Assembly (NCBI RefSeq): GCF_000182925.2
Contig: NC_026506.1
Location: 930,001-994,000, forward strand
DNA length: 64,000 nt
Source of the DNA: Neurospora crassa OR74A
Lineage: Eukaryota > Ascomycota > Sordariomycetes > Sordariales > Sordariaceae
Direction: 5' to 3'
The position numbers and the translations under genes are program-made. Under the pieces are notes generated by a model. The model saw nothing but the letters and a program-made list of their open reading frames with translations, made no database searches and was not told where the DNA came from. This document shows positions 9,868 to 21,361 of the stretch, in pieces. Each line of letters begins with the position of its first letter. Position 1 is the stretch's first letter.

Positions 9868-12644
9868 CTACTCAATCAAGAACCCACCACCCCCTTCTTC
9901 ATCATCATTATCCATATCCATATAAAACTCCTCCGAAACATCACTCGGCGCATCTGCCATCTCCCTATCAAACTGCTCCTCCTCCGTCTCTTTTCCCTTT
10001 TCTTTCTCTTTCCCTTTCTTGTCATTTTTCTTGACATGTTCTTCTTCTTCCTCCTCCTCCTCCTCCTCCCCCTCCTCCACTTCCTCCTCTTCCTCCTCAA
10101 CACCCCCAAACACCCTCTCCCTAATCCTCATCCCCCTCAACATAACCCTCCACATCCTCAACACCTCCATCCTCCTCCTCTCCTCCCTCTCCTCCTCCAT
10201 CATATCCACCAACCCTGTAATCACCGCCCTCACCGCCTCCGCCGCCTGTTCGGGAACCACCACTCCTAAAATCCTCGCCGTCCCCTTTCTTCCCTTCCAC
10301 TCAAACCCCGTCAACGCAGGCGCGTAGTCCACACCCAGTATATGCGCCGCCTGCGCCGCTCTCTCATGCGGGATGTGCGCTCCCCCAGCAGGGACCATGG
10401 ACGGGACATACACCTCCACATTCCCAAACTTGTTCCTTGGAATCTTCCCCGACTTCGATACGGGTGGGGGTACGTAAAGTTCTGTTTGCTGCGGAGTATA
10501 GAGTGGCGTCCCGCCAGCTTTGGCAAGGGAGTAATCCCCGAACAGATCTCCCTCGTCGTCTTCATTATCAGTCTCGAGAGAAGGAGAAGTAGAGGATATC
10601 ATCTCCCCACCAAACTTGGAACTCCGTTTCCTCTTGGGAGGAAGAACTTTTACCGGCTCTTCACCGGGTTTGACTACGCGGCCGAGCCGAAACCATTTCT
10701 CGCGTGAGCGAGCGACGACCACGTCTTTACGGCGGTAGATGCGCTCAACGGGGGCTTTGGAACCCGCTGACACTGTCCCTGTTGATTGAGCGCCCGGCAG
10801 GAAGACTTCGTTCCTACGGAGGTGTCTCTCGAGCGCGTAGATGGGGTGGTCCTTAAAGTCCTGGACGTTGCGGGGCATGGGCTCTGCACCCTCGAGAGCG
10901 GCGAGCTCGTTGAGCTCGATTTGGTCGAGGTCGGTGGGAAAATCGGTAGCGGTGTAGTGTCGCAAGAAAAGGCGGCGGAGCCAGCGCTCGCCTGTGTTGA
11001 TCCCCGAGGGAGTGGTGGGCGAAATCGGTCCGTCGATGCGCTGGCGCTTGGTCTTGGAGTTGTAGGCTTTGGCGTAGCGGCGGGTGACGTCGCGGGCGAA
11101 GCCGTCTTCGTCGAAGGCGATGGCGTAGGTGAGGCTGTTTTCCTTGTCGGAGGCGGGGGGCTCGAGAGCGCGCGGGCGCCATTGGGTGTTGGTGACGAGG
11201 GGGTCTACGGGGTGCCATTTTTGCTGGGCTTCGTCGAGGACTTCAACCCAGTATATGGGGTATGGGGATTCCCCTTTTATTGTCTTGGCTTTAGGGATTT
11301 CGGGGCGGGAAGGAGGTGGTGGGGGAGCGGTCATAGACGGGACGTTGTAGGCTGTTGCATTTGGGTGTCCGAGACGACTTCGGCCTGACAGGAATGCTGG
11401 GGTTCTTGGATCTGGAGTGGCGACTGTATTGTCGTACTTGGACATTGCAGCGGCATACCGATCGGCTGCGGATGGTCCCTTTGAGGCATTTAAAGATTTC
11501 GTTTTTGGTTGTTTAGGCATCGTAGGAGCCCCCGGGACGCAAGAAAGTGGTTGAAGGGAGCATACAAGGCGGGCTTGGACGCCAATCGAACGAAGGAGTG
11601 CACAGAAGAGCTGGGCTCCAACATCACGAGAACCGGAAAGACATTTGGCGGCTTGAAGAAAGTCGCCTTTGGACTTGACAGTTTCGAGGTCATCTGGGAG
11701 TTGGTACTATACGGGAAAGGCGTATTAGCCAGCGACTCAAACGACAAAGGGTAACACGAAGTGGAAAGAAAAAGTGAATAGCCATCTACATTTTTCAACT
11801 GCTCCTCATCTTCCGCCCACAGTGCTCGCCGTAGTCCCCGTTCCGTGATCTGGAACTTCGTTTTAAACATGGTGCTCGTCTCCTGAAGTCCTGCCTTGAG
11901 CGACTCGGTTCGCCCATACTGGTTCAAACTCGCTCTCGGTATTAGTGACTTTCGCATTTTGTCCGTCAAGAGCGGTCTCAGAGCCTCCTGGACTTTGGGA
12001 TTGTTACACCATCTATTCCTCCGCTCCACATGCGCAAGAAGACAAAGGAGGTGGATTTTGTGTATCTCCCTTCGTTGTTCCTTCTCGGATTTGCTTAGTG
12101 CTTTTCGCCGCTCTACAACTCTCCGATGAGGTGCCATTGCTGCTTTCTGGGCGCTCAAGTTCAAGTCCAGCTGAACATCGCCTGCTACAGCCGAGGAAAA
12201 TGCGCCTTGGGAATCGAATGCGATATCCTCCACCTCCAGCTCTTCATCGTCTTCATCGTCCGAGTCTCTGGTGATGGTCTGTAGGGTGGGTGGCGGTAGC
12301 TCGACATCCTCAAACTCGAGCTCCTCGTCGTCATCGTCTTCTGGGTCATCATGATGCGTCTTTGTAGGCTCCGGTATTACCGTTGGCTTGACTGGCTTCG
12401 TCTCGACCTTTAGTGTTTGTCTCTCTCCGGGCCTTCTCCGCTTCAGTGGTCTCTCTGGCGTTGTAACTTCCGGGACATCTTCGGCAACAGCCATGCGCCG
12501 TGCCTCAGAAACCATTTCTCGGTACACATCGGGAACTGCGCTACGAGCTGACGCCGCTCTCCGCGACGCTGTGCTGGCGCGAGTAGTTCGGGGGGTACTG
12601 GTGGTGGTTGACGCACCGGGCGCCTTACGTTTTCGACCTGCCAT
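9868..12644 (-). CDS. rad4: Rad4/XPC DNA damage recognition protein
   Basis: Two exons, 12644-11790 and 11706-9868, with a phase-0 intron (donor GTAGAT, acceptor TATAG), encode 897 residues. The N-terminus is basic and Ser/Thr-rich (MAGRKRKAPGAS), then acidic. Across the splice the protein reads QLKN-YQLPDDLET, followed by the transglutaminase-like fold (GAQLFCALLRSIGVQARLV) that binds Rad23. The family block YWVEVLDEAQQKWHPVDPLV lies near residues 435-455. The beta-hairpin domains follow: HPIYALERHLRRNEVF, EKWFRLGRVVKPGEEPVK, and finally NKFGNVEVYVPSMVPAGGAHIP with the helix that ends BHD3 (GVDYAPALTGFEWKGRKGTARI). Rad4 recognises helix-distorting lesions and starts global-genome nucleotide excision repair in the nucleus. 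The C-terminus carries a long Glu run and an acidic tail. The length fits filamentous-fungal Rad4 proteins. Confidence 0.93.
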
Positions 12645-13664
12645 TAGTTAAATTTGGAGCAAGAGTCAAAGCAATTAAGACAGACGTTGTGAGTTGACCA
12701 AGTCCAAAAATCACTGGACGGACAAGACAGGTGGGACGGTGATTGATTGATTGTCGTTGTCTTTGTCAGCTTTGCGCGGTTCCTCTCATGCCTGATGACG
12801 CAACGTGTTTGTGTAAGGACACGAAAGCACGTGATGCAGTGTTGACTAATCAGTTGACATTGATACCGTACCGTCTAATACGTTCCCTGAAACTTTCACT
12901 GCTGTTGGTGTATCTTTACATCTCAAAACGGATGATGGAAACATAAGGGTAATCACCACTTGTTCTTGGCACATGGAGATATCTCTGAATTCATCACTCG
13001 ACCAGCTTTTCCCTAACTAAAGAAAACTATATCCCTTACGCTTGACCATGGTCTTCCCGCTTGCTTCTCTACCTGTCCTGTTCATGAATGTTTTCTAGAG
13101 GTATCATGATGGTTTGGGATGCAGCCAACCAGCCCAAGCACCACAGAGACCCTGAACCTCCTCGAGCGACTCGGCCGAGAGTCCAGACCGAGACATATGG
13201 AGTTGCGGGAGCCACGGTAGCCGGGACTTTCTTGTAAGTCGTACCTATGACCATTGTTGTTAAGGACCAGACGGGCAGTATCGAGGTGACCAACTTCGCG
13301 GAATGGCCGGTCGTCTTGGGCTGGGTTGTCAAGGTAGCCACCGGGCTCGCATCACCGCACACCGTATGGCTTATAAAGGCTTGACCTTACTCCGCGGCCA
13401 AGTAGCAGCAACGAGTTTGCTTAGTCGACGTGTTCGATGACATGGGAAAGGGGGTCCAGGGTTGTGAGTGCACCATGTTGTCTTCGTTGAGCGAGGTCGA
13501 GGACAAGGGAAGTTCATCCTGTCCTCCCGATGAAGATTGAGGCGGTCGAGCGATGAGTGGGGGACCGATCGAGCGGATCACATGCAACCGTCTGCCACAC
13601 GAGAGATTATTAGTCACGAAGCTCAAGATACTTGGACGGGAAATCAGAAAAGTTACTTACAGCC
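12645..13664. other. Intergenic upstream of rad4
   Basis: This is the promoter side of rad4 and the 3' side of the small unknown gene at 13665. It contains a TAGAGGTA copy at 13096-13103. A good donor (GTAAGT, read on the minus strand just after the stop of the 13665 gene) and an acceptor near 13588 suggest a 3' UTR intron or an alternative C-terminal exon. The frames at 13069-13362 and 13387-13626 have no recognisable content. Confidence 0.45.
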
Positions 13665-14147
13665 TTAAAGATGCTCTTCAAAGATATCGTTCAGGCCGCA
13701 CACCACTCCATGAAACGCGATGTGTTGCTTCAAGTCGTCTAGAGCCCCGTCCAGCACGTGCTCGGCCTCCTCTATTGCTTCCCTCCATAGCGCCTCCAAA
13801 TTGTCCAGACTCCTGAGGACTTTGGGTGGCGACACACTTCTTATGGCACGGAGACGTGCAAAATGAAAGTCAACATAAACGGTCTGTACGATGTCGAGGA
13901 GATACTTTAGGCTCTCCGAAAGAGGATCGATTGATTCGTCGAAAATCCTCTGGGCCTCTTCACGGGAAGCCGTGGCCGGTGTTGAGATTCTTATTTCCTT
14001 CACTCTCGCAAGAAGGATGCACGTGTGGTTCTGTATTTCGTATATTTTGTCAATGAACTTCATGAGCCGGCGTGGCGGTTGAGCTATGCGCCCGGACTTG
14101 ACTCCGGACTCATAGTCGTCGATGTAACGTTCATGTCCTGTGGCCAT
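13665..14147 (-). CDS. Hypothetical helical protein, 160 residues
   Basis: I do not recognise the family. From the ATG at 14147 (MATGHERYIDDYESG) the frame gives 160 residues without an intron. An in-frame ATG lies further upstream (14285), but the residues between look like leader sequence. The protein is soluble and predicted mostly helical by pattern: repeated i/i+3/i+4 hydrophobics in FIDKIYEIQNHTCILLARVKEI, LSESLKYLLDIVQTVYVDFHFARLRAI and LEALWREAIEEAEHVLDGALDDL. Codon choice is mixed, less biased than rad4. A donor-like GTAAGT follows the stop closely, so the true 3' end may be spliced differently. A small helical-bundle protein is all I can say. Confidence 0.5.
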   Translation of the reverse strand: MATGHERYIDDYESGVKSGRIAQPPRRLMKFIDKIYEIQNHTCILLARVKEIRISTPATASREEAQRIFDESIDPLSESLKYLLDIVQTVYVDFHFARLRAIRSVSPPKVLRSLDNLEALWREAIEEAEHVLDGALDDLKQHIAFHGVVCGLNDIFEEHL

Positions 14148-16462
14148 TTTGATTTGTGGATAGGTACAAAAGAGACAGGCTTTGAGTGATGTGGCTTTGA
14201 AGGTAATTTGGTCGTAGGTATGTGAGTGATGATACTGAATTATAGCAGGATAGAAAGCAATGCCTTCTTGGTGCAAGGGACACACGGGTATTAATACCTC
14301 TACACTTGGTTACAATCAGTCGCTCACCCAGTCCTCAAGCTTTCTCAGGATATGCAGTTTTTCAATAAACTCGCGTAGCGTGGCAGTATCACAGATCGAT
14401 GCACTGTTGATAAAACCGGGCAGCTCCTGGATTTTACGATGTTCGTGTACTTGATGATCAAGAAGGTTGCCTGTGCTGCATCTGGCATGTCCCAAAACCC
14501 AGTCTGGGGAGTCATTGTGGTAGTTGTCCTTGGTTGAGACGACCAAATTCTACCTACCTGTGCATATATACCTCTATACATCAAGATTCTGCAGGCTTTC
14601 ATCAGGATGAGAAAAAATGCGGATGCAGAATCAAGGCACTTCAACCTCTCACGGAGTTCCGTTGCCACGACAGTTTCTGATCAGTAAGGTATCTCATGAC
14701 TGCAGTGCCTCGACAACCGCACAATGCTGCTCAGCATGCTTTCAGGTTATTTCGTCCAGGATCGGAGGTCCGTAACTTGCATTTGGTGGCGATAACTGTA
14801 CGTTGGAAGCACCGCAGAAAGCTATAACTTGGTCTGCCTTGATGAGTCAAGTTGGGCCAGATGAGGTAGAGATACACGTAGCCATAAATGTGAGCAGGTC
14901 TTCTCATTGCAACACTCAGCACGGCTGGGTGCTATTTGCATATTTGGCTTTACGATTCTGCTGGGCACGCATCTTGCTCAGTGCCGAAAATTTGTGTTCC
15001 GAATCAGCAAAGACAGCACCGAACGAATGCTCTTTGTTGATGAGCTTTGTAATATGGTTGTCACGGTCGAGGAACTCATCTAAATCGAGCACCTTCATAG
15101 TGCGCCCTGATTTGAGAGCAAAGTCGCGCCCACCACCAGCCTTCAACTCGCTTTTGGGGCTCAGCGGTAAAGAGACGAGTAGAGGTAGGTAACGAATGTC
15201 AACATTCAACAGTCTTCTTGGTCTCCTGGATAAGAACATGCTTGTTGACGTAGTCAGTAGCTAAAGCCCATAAGCGCACAGATTGCGGACATGCGGATGT
15301 CTTCGTCCCGCTAGCCCCCCCCCCCCCCAGAATATTATTATTGGTCTTATACACTCTAACTATATACATAGTCCGCCCAGTGGGCATGCGGTGCTGCTTC
15401 GTTCGTAGTAGGTGGGAAAAACCGTGCTTGGACAGCCGGATGAAAACCCTCCGCCCAAAGAATATTGCACAACGATTGCTAACGTACCGCATTTCAATTT
15501 TTTTTATTTTTTTTTTTCGAGGCATAAAGCATGCCGGGAATATCACCACGGAGAATTAGTGCTGCACCTTTCATTGAAAACTTGTCAAACTCGTATATCC
15601 ATTCTGTACCTCTGAAAAAAAAAAAAAAAAAAACCCTTAAATGATGCCAATACATTGAGTTACAGGTAATTCAAGTTCAAACCAAGTTAGCGGACTGATT
15701 AACACTTGCTTTTGAGGAATGAGGCCATATCGGACTTGACTATACCACGGGTTTGAACTGATTTGATTATCTGATTCACGTCAATGCCTGCCTGTATCAA
15801 CCTGGCCACAATACACTCCCTTCTCCCGGACACTTGCAGTCTACCGAGCCAGGACGGGAGACAAGGGCACATTGATATGCTCGGCAGGTGCCCAAACATC
15901 TTGTGCACATTTACTACGTACCTCTATACATGTCCTTGACATGTGTTAGCATTACCTCTATTCAAATTGCGGCGCACTTGGGTAGGAGTTTGCAGCCAGT
16001 TCGTGGTGCTGATAGGAGGGTCCTTTGGAGTTCAGAGGGTGGTTGATTAGAAGAAGTAAAAAGACTAAGACAAAAGAAAATCCAGCAAGGCACCTAAACT
16101 ACCCGCCTACAACCAGGACACCATTGAACCTTCCAAGTTGCTTCGAGACGTACCGAGTAAGTTGAGACCTTGGGGAACTGTCAGAAACAAGGCAAGTCAA
16201 CTTTTGAGAAATCGGATTTCGCCAGCTGAAAATGAATAGTTGGGAGTTCACAAGACACACACTCATCCCAAACAACTGCGTACGGAACATGTTCTGGAGA
16301 ATGTGATTATTATTATCATAACTCATCAATCATATGTCCAGCGCCTCGCTCGCTAGCAGCGATCAATCGTAACCTAACACACCGGGTATCTCTCCCCCCC
16401 AAACACGCCAGCAACTCCATCCATCCACCCACCCATTTGCCTCTAAATCACCATACTACACT
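14148..16462. other. Intergenic with possible gene remnants
   Basis: Two weak minus-strand frames may be remains of, or exons from, an unrecognised gene: 14316-14546, ending TATLREFIEKLHILRKLEDWV, and 14916-15239. Homopolymers are a C-run at 15315-15327 and an A-run at about 15615-15633. Dispersed TACCTCTA motifs lie at 14295, 14569, 15180, 15919 and 15953, the densest cluster in the window. The rest, up to the alcohol dehydrogenase stop at 16463, shows no gene. Confidence 0.4.
14916..15239 (-). CDS. Doubtful ORF, hypothetical
   Basis: A frame of 107 codons has a protein-like middle and end (MKVLDLDEFLDRDNHITKL, INKEHSFGAVFADSEHKFS) but an unconvincing first third. A branch-like site and acceptor (about 15155-15145) could make the real exon start inside it. 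It resembles no family I know. It may be one exon of a minus-strand gene whose other parts lie between 14316 and 14668, or a remnant. Confidence 0.22.
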   Translation of the reverse strand: MFLSRRPRRLLNVDIRYLPLLVSLPLSPKSELKAGGGRDFALKSGRTMKVLDLDEFLDRDNHITKLINKEHSFGAVFADSEHKFSALSKMRAQQNRKAKYANSTQPC

Positions 16463-17622
16463 CTAGTACTCAACCTTTCCAAAAACCTTGTCAAAGCCCG
16501 TCAAAGTAAGGCGGTAATGCACCTTGTTGCCCTCCTTGACCCTCTCCACCGCCTCCTTGCACCCATCCTCTCCAAGCTGCACCGTCTCCACCTTGGGCAC
16601 GATGCCCTTCTCGGCCGCCAGCTGCAACATGGCCTTCATCTCCTGGTGGTTACCCAAGTGGTTGGCCGACAACTTGGCGCCGTTCTGCATGAACGCCAAC
16701 ACCTCGAGCGGGGGCAGCGGCTTGTCGGGGATGCCGCACATGTGGAACTCGCCGCCCACCTTGAGGACCGAGAGGTACGTCTTCATGTCGAACTTGTGCG
16801 TCGCGTCGGCGCAGTTGAGCAAAAAGTCGAACTTGAACTTGTACGGCTCGGCCCACTTCTCGTCGTCGCTGGTGACGATAACGTTTTGCGCGCCCAGGGC
16901 CTTGGCGTCGTCGGCCTTGTAGGCGGAGTGCGTGAGCACGTGCACCTCGGCGCCTAGGGCGCGCGCCCACTGGATGCCTAGGTGGCCGAGACCGCCGACG
17001 CCGATGATGCCGACGGTCTTGCCGGGGCCGACGTTGGCGCGCACGAGCGGGGAGTAGGTGGTGATGCCGGCGCAGAGGAGGGGCGCGGCGAGGTGGGAGG
17101 GGATGGCGTCGGGGATCTTGAAGGTGAAGTACTGGTGGGCGCGGATGTGAGAGGCCCAGCCGCCGTGGGCGGTGGAGCCGTCTTCGTAGTTGGCATTGTA
17201 AGTGTCTTTAGAAGTCCTTATTAGTGATGTGCTCGGAAAGGTTAATGGGGTAAGGGGGATAAACACATACCAACCATGTGAGGGCAGTACTGCTCGTTCT
17301 TGCTCTTGCAGACATCGCACTTGAGGCAGGACCACACCTGGGCACCAACGCCGACGCGATCGCCCTGCTTGATCTCGGTCACGTTCTTGCCGACCTTGAT
17401 GGCCTTGCCGACAACCTCGTGGCCGACACAGAGAGGACCCTCAAAGTCACCCCAGCCGCCGGTTACGGTGTGAATGTCGGACCCGCACACGCCGCAGCAC
17501 TCGATCTGGACGTCGATGTCGTCATCGCCAAAAGGCTTGGGCTTGAGCTCGTGGCGGTGGAACTGGTTCCAGGTCTTGGGCGAGTCAACGACGAAGCCCT
17601 CGAAAGTCTCTGGGTAGCCCAT
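16463..17622 (-). CDS. Zinc-containing NADP-dependent alcohol dehydrogenase (ADH6/cinnamyl-alcohol type)
   Basis: Two exons, 17622-17271 and 17205-16463, split inside codon 118 (donor GTATGT), give 364 residues. The start MGYPETFEGF aligns with yeast Adh6 (MSYPEKFEGI). Ligands of the catalytic zinc are C46 (GVCGSD), H68-E69 (GHEVVG) and C162 (LLCAG). The structural zinc has C99, C102, C105 and C113. The Rossmann motif G186-V-G-G-L-G191 follows; the residues after the second strand fit NADPH use as in Adh6. The enzyme should reduce aromatic and branched aldehydes to alcohols in the cytosol, for example in fusel alcohol metabolism or detoxification of lignin-derived aldehydes. An upstream in-frame ATG at 17700 would add 26 Thr/Lys-rich residues. 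A TATA-like element lies about 200 bases upstream. Confidence 0.93.
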
Positions 17623-18883
17623 TTTGATATGTTTGTTGATTGGTGGTGTGATAAGGGTGGGTTTCGTGTAAGTGATAAGACTTGTGGTTGTTGTTGTCAA
17701 GGTCTGATAATGCCTGGATTCAAGGAGATCCTTTGTCGTCCTGAGATGATTGTTATTATGATGATGAAAGATGAAAAATGAAAATGTAGTGATTCTCTCA
17801 CCTGAAAGCGAAGTATATAAATGTATTTATATTTGCTGGCGGCCTGCGAAGGCGTTGCATATGATGCTGCTTGTTGTGATGTCCCTAACAGCAAACAAGT
17901 TGGAGTTGGCTGTTAGCGCGTGGAAATGACGTCTTTGACTTGACCACCGACGGTCTTGAACTGGAGCGACTTACAAAGCATCGTGTACACTGCCAGAATT
18001 GGATTTGTAAGATTACTCTATTGGGAAAGTCTTCACGAGGAGGCTCCATTCCATCGAGATGAATACGATCAGATCAGTTTGACGGCAGCGATCCGCGGCG
18101 GCTCTAGTCTCGGTAGTGTTGATTCAGGAAAGGGGGTGTTGGTTCTTGTGTCACACTCTCACACACTTCAGGGGTGTTATCGTGAAGTTGGGCTTGCTTG
18201 GCAAGTACACAACCCTAACCCATATCTGGGCGCCAAGTTCTCTCTGCCCCCTAGTCTACTCACCCATGTCAACATGGAATCCACCATGTCATAATCACGT
18301 TCACAGAAATGTCATGGTCAAGTTGATGATGTCATCGAGAGGCTCTTTATTACCTATGCTCTCCTGAATAAGTAGAATGGAACTGATGCGCTATCAAATT
18401 CCAACCCAGCCACTGGATAGACTTGGGGCTTCACACCAGAACCGGGCAAGTCTAAACTGCCTTCAAACAACGTAGTGTAATACTTCTGGCAGACTTCCAG
18501 GTAAAGAAATACCGATGCTCCCTTCCGAGCATCATATGTATACTTATACAACCCCGTTCCATTTCGCGGGGATCTTCTTGTTACTCCCTGTCTCTTGAGT
18601 CCCTACCTTGTTAAAGGACCAAAGAAGATGTGTTTTCTCAAGTCGGTCGATCGGCTGCAGGTCCTATGTTAACTGCTTCAGAACGCTGATTATGGGGCGC
18701 TATGCTCAGGGCTGCTTGTTCCCAAAATTGTTCATCAATCCATGCGTGTATTTTGTGTTCCGTGCCTTATTTCTGCACACGGCCATAACCCTTTAGGGTG
18801 TGTTGCGTCGCTTGTATCCATATCTTGTAAATCTCTTTCCTTCAATCTGGCGGACCCTGGCGTCAGCAAGATCGGTTATTCGC
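17623..18883. other. Intergenic: alcohol dehydrogenase upstream region
   Basis: This is the promoter and leader of the minus-strand dehydrogenase and the 3' flank of the gene at 18884. The leader is rich in CAA repeats (read on the minus strand). No credible coding frame is present. Confidence 0.55.
17824..17831 (-). promoter_or_regulatory. TATA-like element of the alcohol dehydrogenase gene
   Basis: On the minus strand the sequence reads TATAAATA within an AT-rich stretch (about 17813-17835), some 200 bases before the ATG at 17622. It is the only good TATA match in this interval. Position and strand fit a core promoter with a leader of ordinary length. Confidence 0.4.
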
Positions 18884-21361
18884 TTACTCAATGCTGAGCC
18901 GTGTGATCCCATCATTGGTGTCAACCATGCCTTGGAGCCCGACCCTTTTGCCTGTGCTGAAACTGGGTCTTCCATGGACTGGTGTAGTAGCTCCTCCCAC
19001 CATCATAGCGCCATTTTGGAGATTTTCGTGTTGTTGCCTAACCCCGTCCCCATTGACACTACCCGGCCGTGATGAACTCGGGCCCCAGGGTGCTAGGTCC
19101 CTCTGCATTGGGCTCTGCAAGATTGGTGAGCCCATTCCGGGGCTGACGGCTCGTCGTTTGAAACTCATCGGGTCGAGGTCGTCATCTCGGCGTCGCTTGT
19201 TGTTGATTCGGCGCGTAATTTCGGCTGCCGTGGGAACACCATTTGCGGCGCCCGGAAAGCTGGTGCTGGCTAATGTGGTAGATGAAGATGATGAAGTTGT
19301 TGGCGGATTTCCGGATGGCGGCAGAACAAAAGGCGTGGGGCCTTGCCTCAGTTGGCTCTCGGATCGAGAAGACGGCGAGTCCATGCTCATATCGTCCATG
19401 CTCATGGCTGATGATGAGCCCCTCGGCAGTCCAAAATTTGGCGGTGTTCGCATCCCGTTGCTGCTTGCCCCACTCTCCGAAAACGTGTCCCAAAACATCT
19501 TGCCCTTGGAGTTCTTTAGGACCTGCTGTTTGAAGCTACTGCTGCCAGGTATGCCACCGGGAATGCCACCAGGCGTGGTGTTGCCGTTGCCACTGCTGCT
19601 TCCATTCGAGTCCATCATCATCGCGTCGACATCGTCCATGCTGTCATGGGTCGGCATCAGGTTCGGACTCGTTAAAGCGGAGATTGGTAACCTGGGTTCT
19701 AGATCCATGTCGCTCTCCCGTACTTGTCGGACAACTTCGGCTTCACGCTTGACTTCGGCATCGATAGGTGCGCTCTCCTCGAGAAGGGCAGCGCGGATGC
19801 GGGCAAAACCCTTGGTCTTGGGCTAGGTAGTTACGGTTAGTCCATGTCAATAGCGAGCAGGAAAAGTAGTGAGATTAGTGCCACGTACCAGCAAGTTTCC
19901 CCTATGACGGGTCACAGTCCGCCGAATGACCCCTGGTCGGGACGGGCTGTCGACCGCTTCAAGCTGCCTGCTAGGATCGTCGCTCTCACTGCCGGAGATG
20001 TGTAGCTGATTGGCCGCCCAGCTGATGCTCTCCCTCCTCGGCTGCGGGCCGTCCAAGCCTTGTGGCGGAGACATGGACATGGCCGCACCCATGGGAGTGG
20101 TGGGATGGAAGCCCAAACCCAGCGGTGTCTTGTGTTTCCGGCTCTTTGGCTGCTTCCTGCGCTGACGCTGCTGGAAACTTAGTAGATTGTTGACTGCTGG
20201 CGAGCTGCCACCAGGCATCCATGGGTGCTGCCCGCCCATGGCCATCTTGTTTGCCGAGGGCGTGGTGACAATGGGCTCCTCCATGTCCTCGTCCATAAGG
20301 TCGTCGTCGTCCGAGCTAGACGAGGTGTCGGTGAGTAGGGCATGGGGAGCCTGACTGCCCAGGGAGCTGGAGACATGCCCACGCTCGTGGTGGCCGCGGT
20401 TGTTGGCCATGAGGGACCACAGCGAGCTTGACGTCTGCTCCATGGCGGTGCCTTGGTCGCAGGGCCAGCGACCAGGACCTGAGGGGATGTTCATGGCCCT
20501 CGACCCAATGGTGGGAGAAGAGCTGGGCGAGGCCTGGTCGACGACGGTGGAATGGTGGAGGGTGGTGGCTGCACGGCTAAAGTCGAGGCCGCGTGAGCGA
20601 CGGGGCAGGATGTTGGGCGAGGGCGAGGCGTAGATGTGAGAATGGTCAAGCTTTGGTGAGAGCGGGGCAGGGGCGGCGGGTTTGACGTAGGCGGAGGGGG
20701 TGGAGGCGGAGGCGGAGGCGGGCGCTCCCGCAGGGTGGGATGGGGGTGGTTGATGGGACTGCAACTGGGACTGGGAATGGGCTTGTGAAAGCGCCAACGG
20801 TGGAGTGGTGGCATTCAGGTTGGTGTTGATATCCACGTGCGGCTGTTGGAGACGTGCATAACCTGAAAGGAGTGCCGCATCACCTTCACCACCAAGTGGA
20901 AGCTGGGGTAGTTGCAGCGCTAGGCCTCTGACTGCGAACCCCGCGCGCACGGGAGTTGATGGTTGCGCAGAGAAAGCGCTGTTGCCGTCTGCCCCTCGTT
21001 CTTTATCCCGGATGGCAATATCATCCTGGGACTTTCGTCGCGGATCGCAGAAGATGTGCGGTGCTGGCGAGAGCTTTGGTGTTTCCTTTGCGCCGCCGTC
21101 CGAAAGGGATCTTGTTTTGGTCAAGAAACCAGCTCCAGCTCCAAGGCCCCCGCTTTTGTTGTTGTTGGTGTTGGTCGTACTACCTGTCGCTGCGGTGTCC
21201 GCCTCCTCTTTGCTGCTGCTGTTGTCGTCAATCACCGCCACATCGTCCATGAACCTGTCCACGTCCGCCATTCTCGATTCTTCTTCCATTTGTTTGAGGG
21301 GTCGCGTGATTGGGGCGAAATTGGCTCGGTCCTTATACTGGGCGCGTATCAGATGGTGCAA
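18884..21361 (-). CDS. Long disordered fungal protein with a conserved basic core block (unknown function)
   Basis: Two exons, 21361-19889 and 19822-18884, phase 0 (donor GTACGT, acceptor CTAG), give up to 803 residues. In-frame Met codons at residues 25 (MEEES) and 31 (MADVDRFMDD) are equally good starts. Most of the protein is Ser/Pro/Gly-rich and probably disordered. It contains an Asp-rich stretch (SSSDDDDLMDEDMEE) and a basic QRQRRKQPKSRKHK segment that could be a nuclear localisation signal. The junction of the two exons encodes an unusually ordered block, residues ~481-530 (RTVTRHRGNLLPKTKGFARI, then RAALLEESAPIDAEVKREAE). The C-terminal part has RRINNKRRRDDDLDPMSFKRR, SPILQSP and a terminal DTNDGITRLSIE. 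I believe the block is conserved across filamentous ascomycetes, but I cannot assign a function. A nuclear regulator, perhaps cell-cycle linked, is only a guess. Confidence 0.72.

Noticed and set aside
9859-10327. Plus-strand Leu/Ser/Pro-rich frames
   Set aside because: Antisense of the Glu-rich C-terminus of rad4.
18844-18891. A further intron at the end of the disordered-protein gene that would replace the stop and add about 20 residues
   Set aside because: Donor and acceptor exist, but the intron would be only about 31 bases, too short for filamentous fungi.
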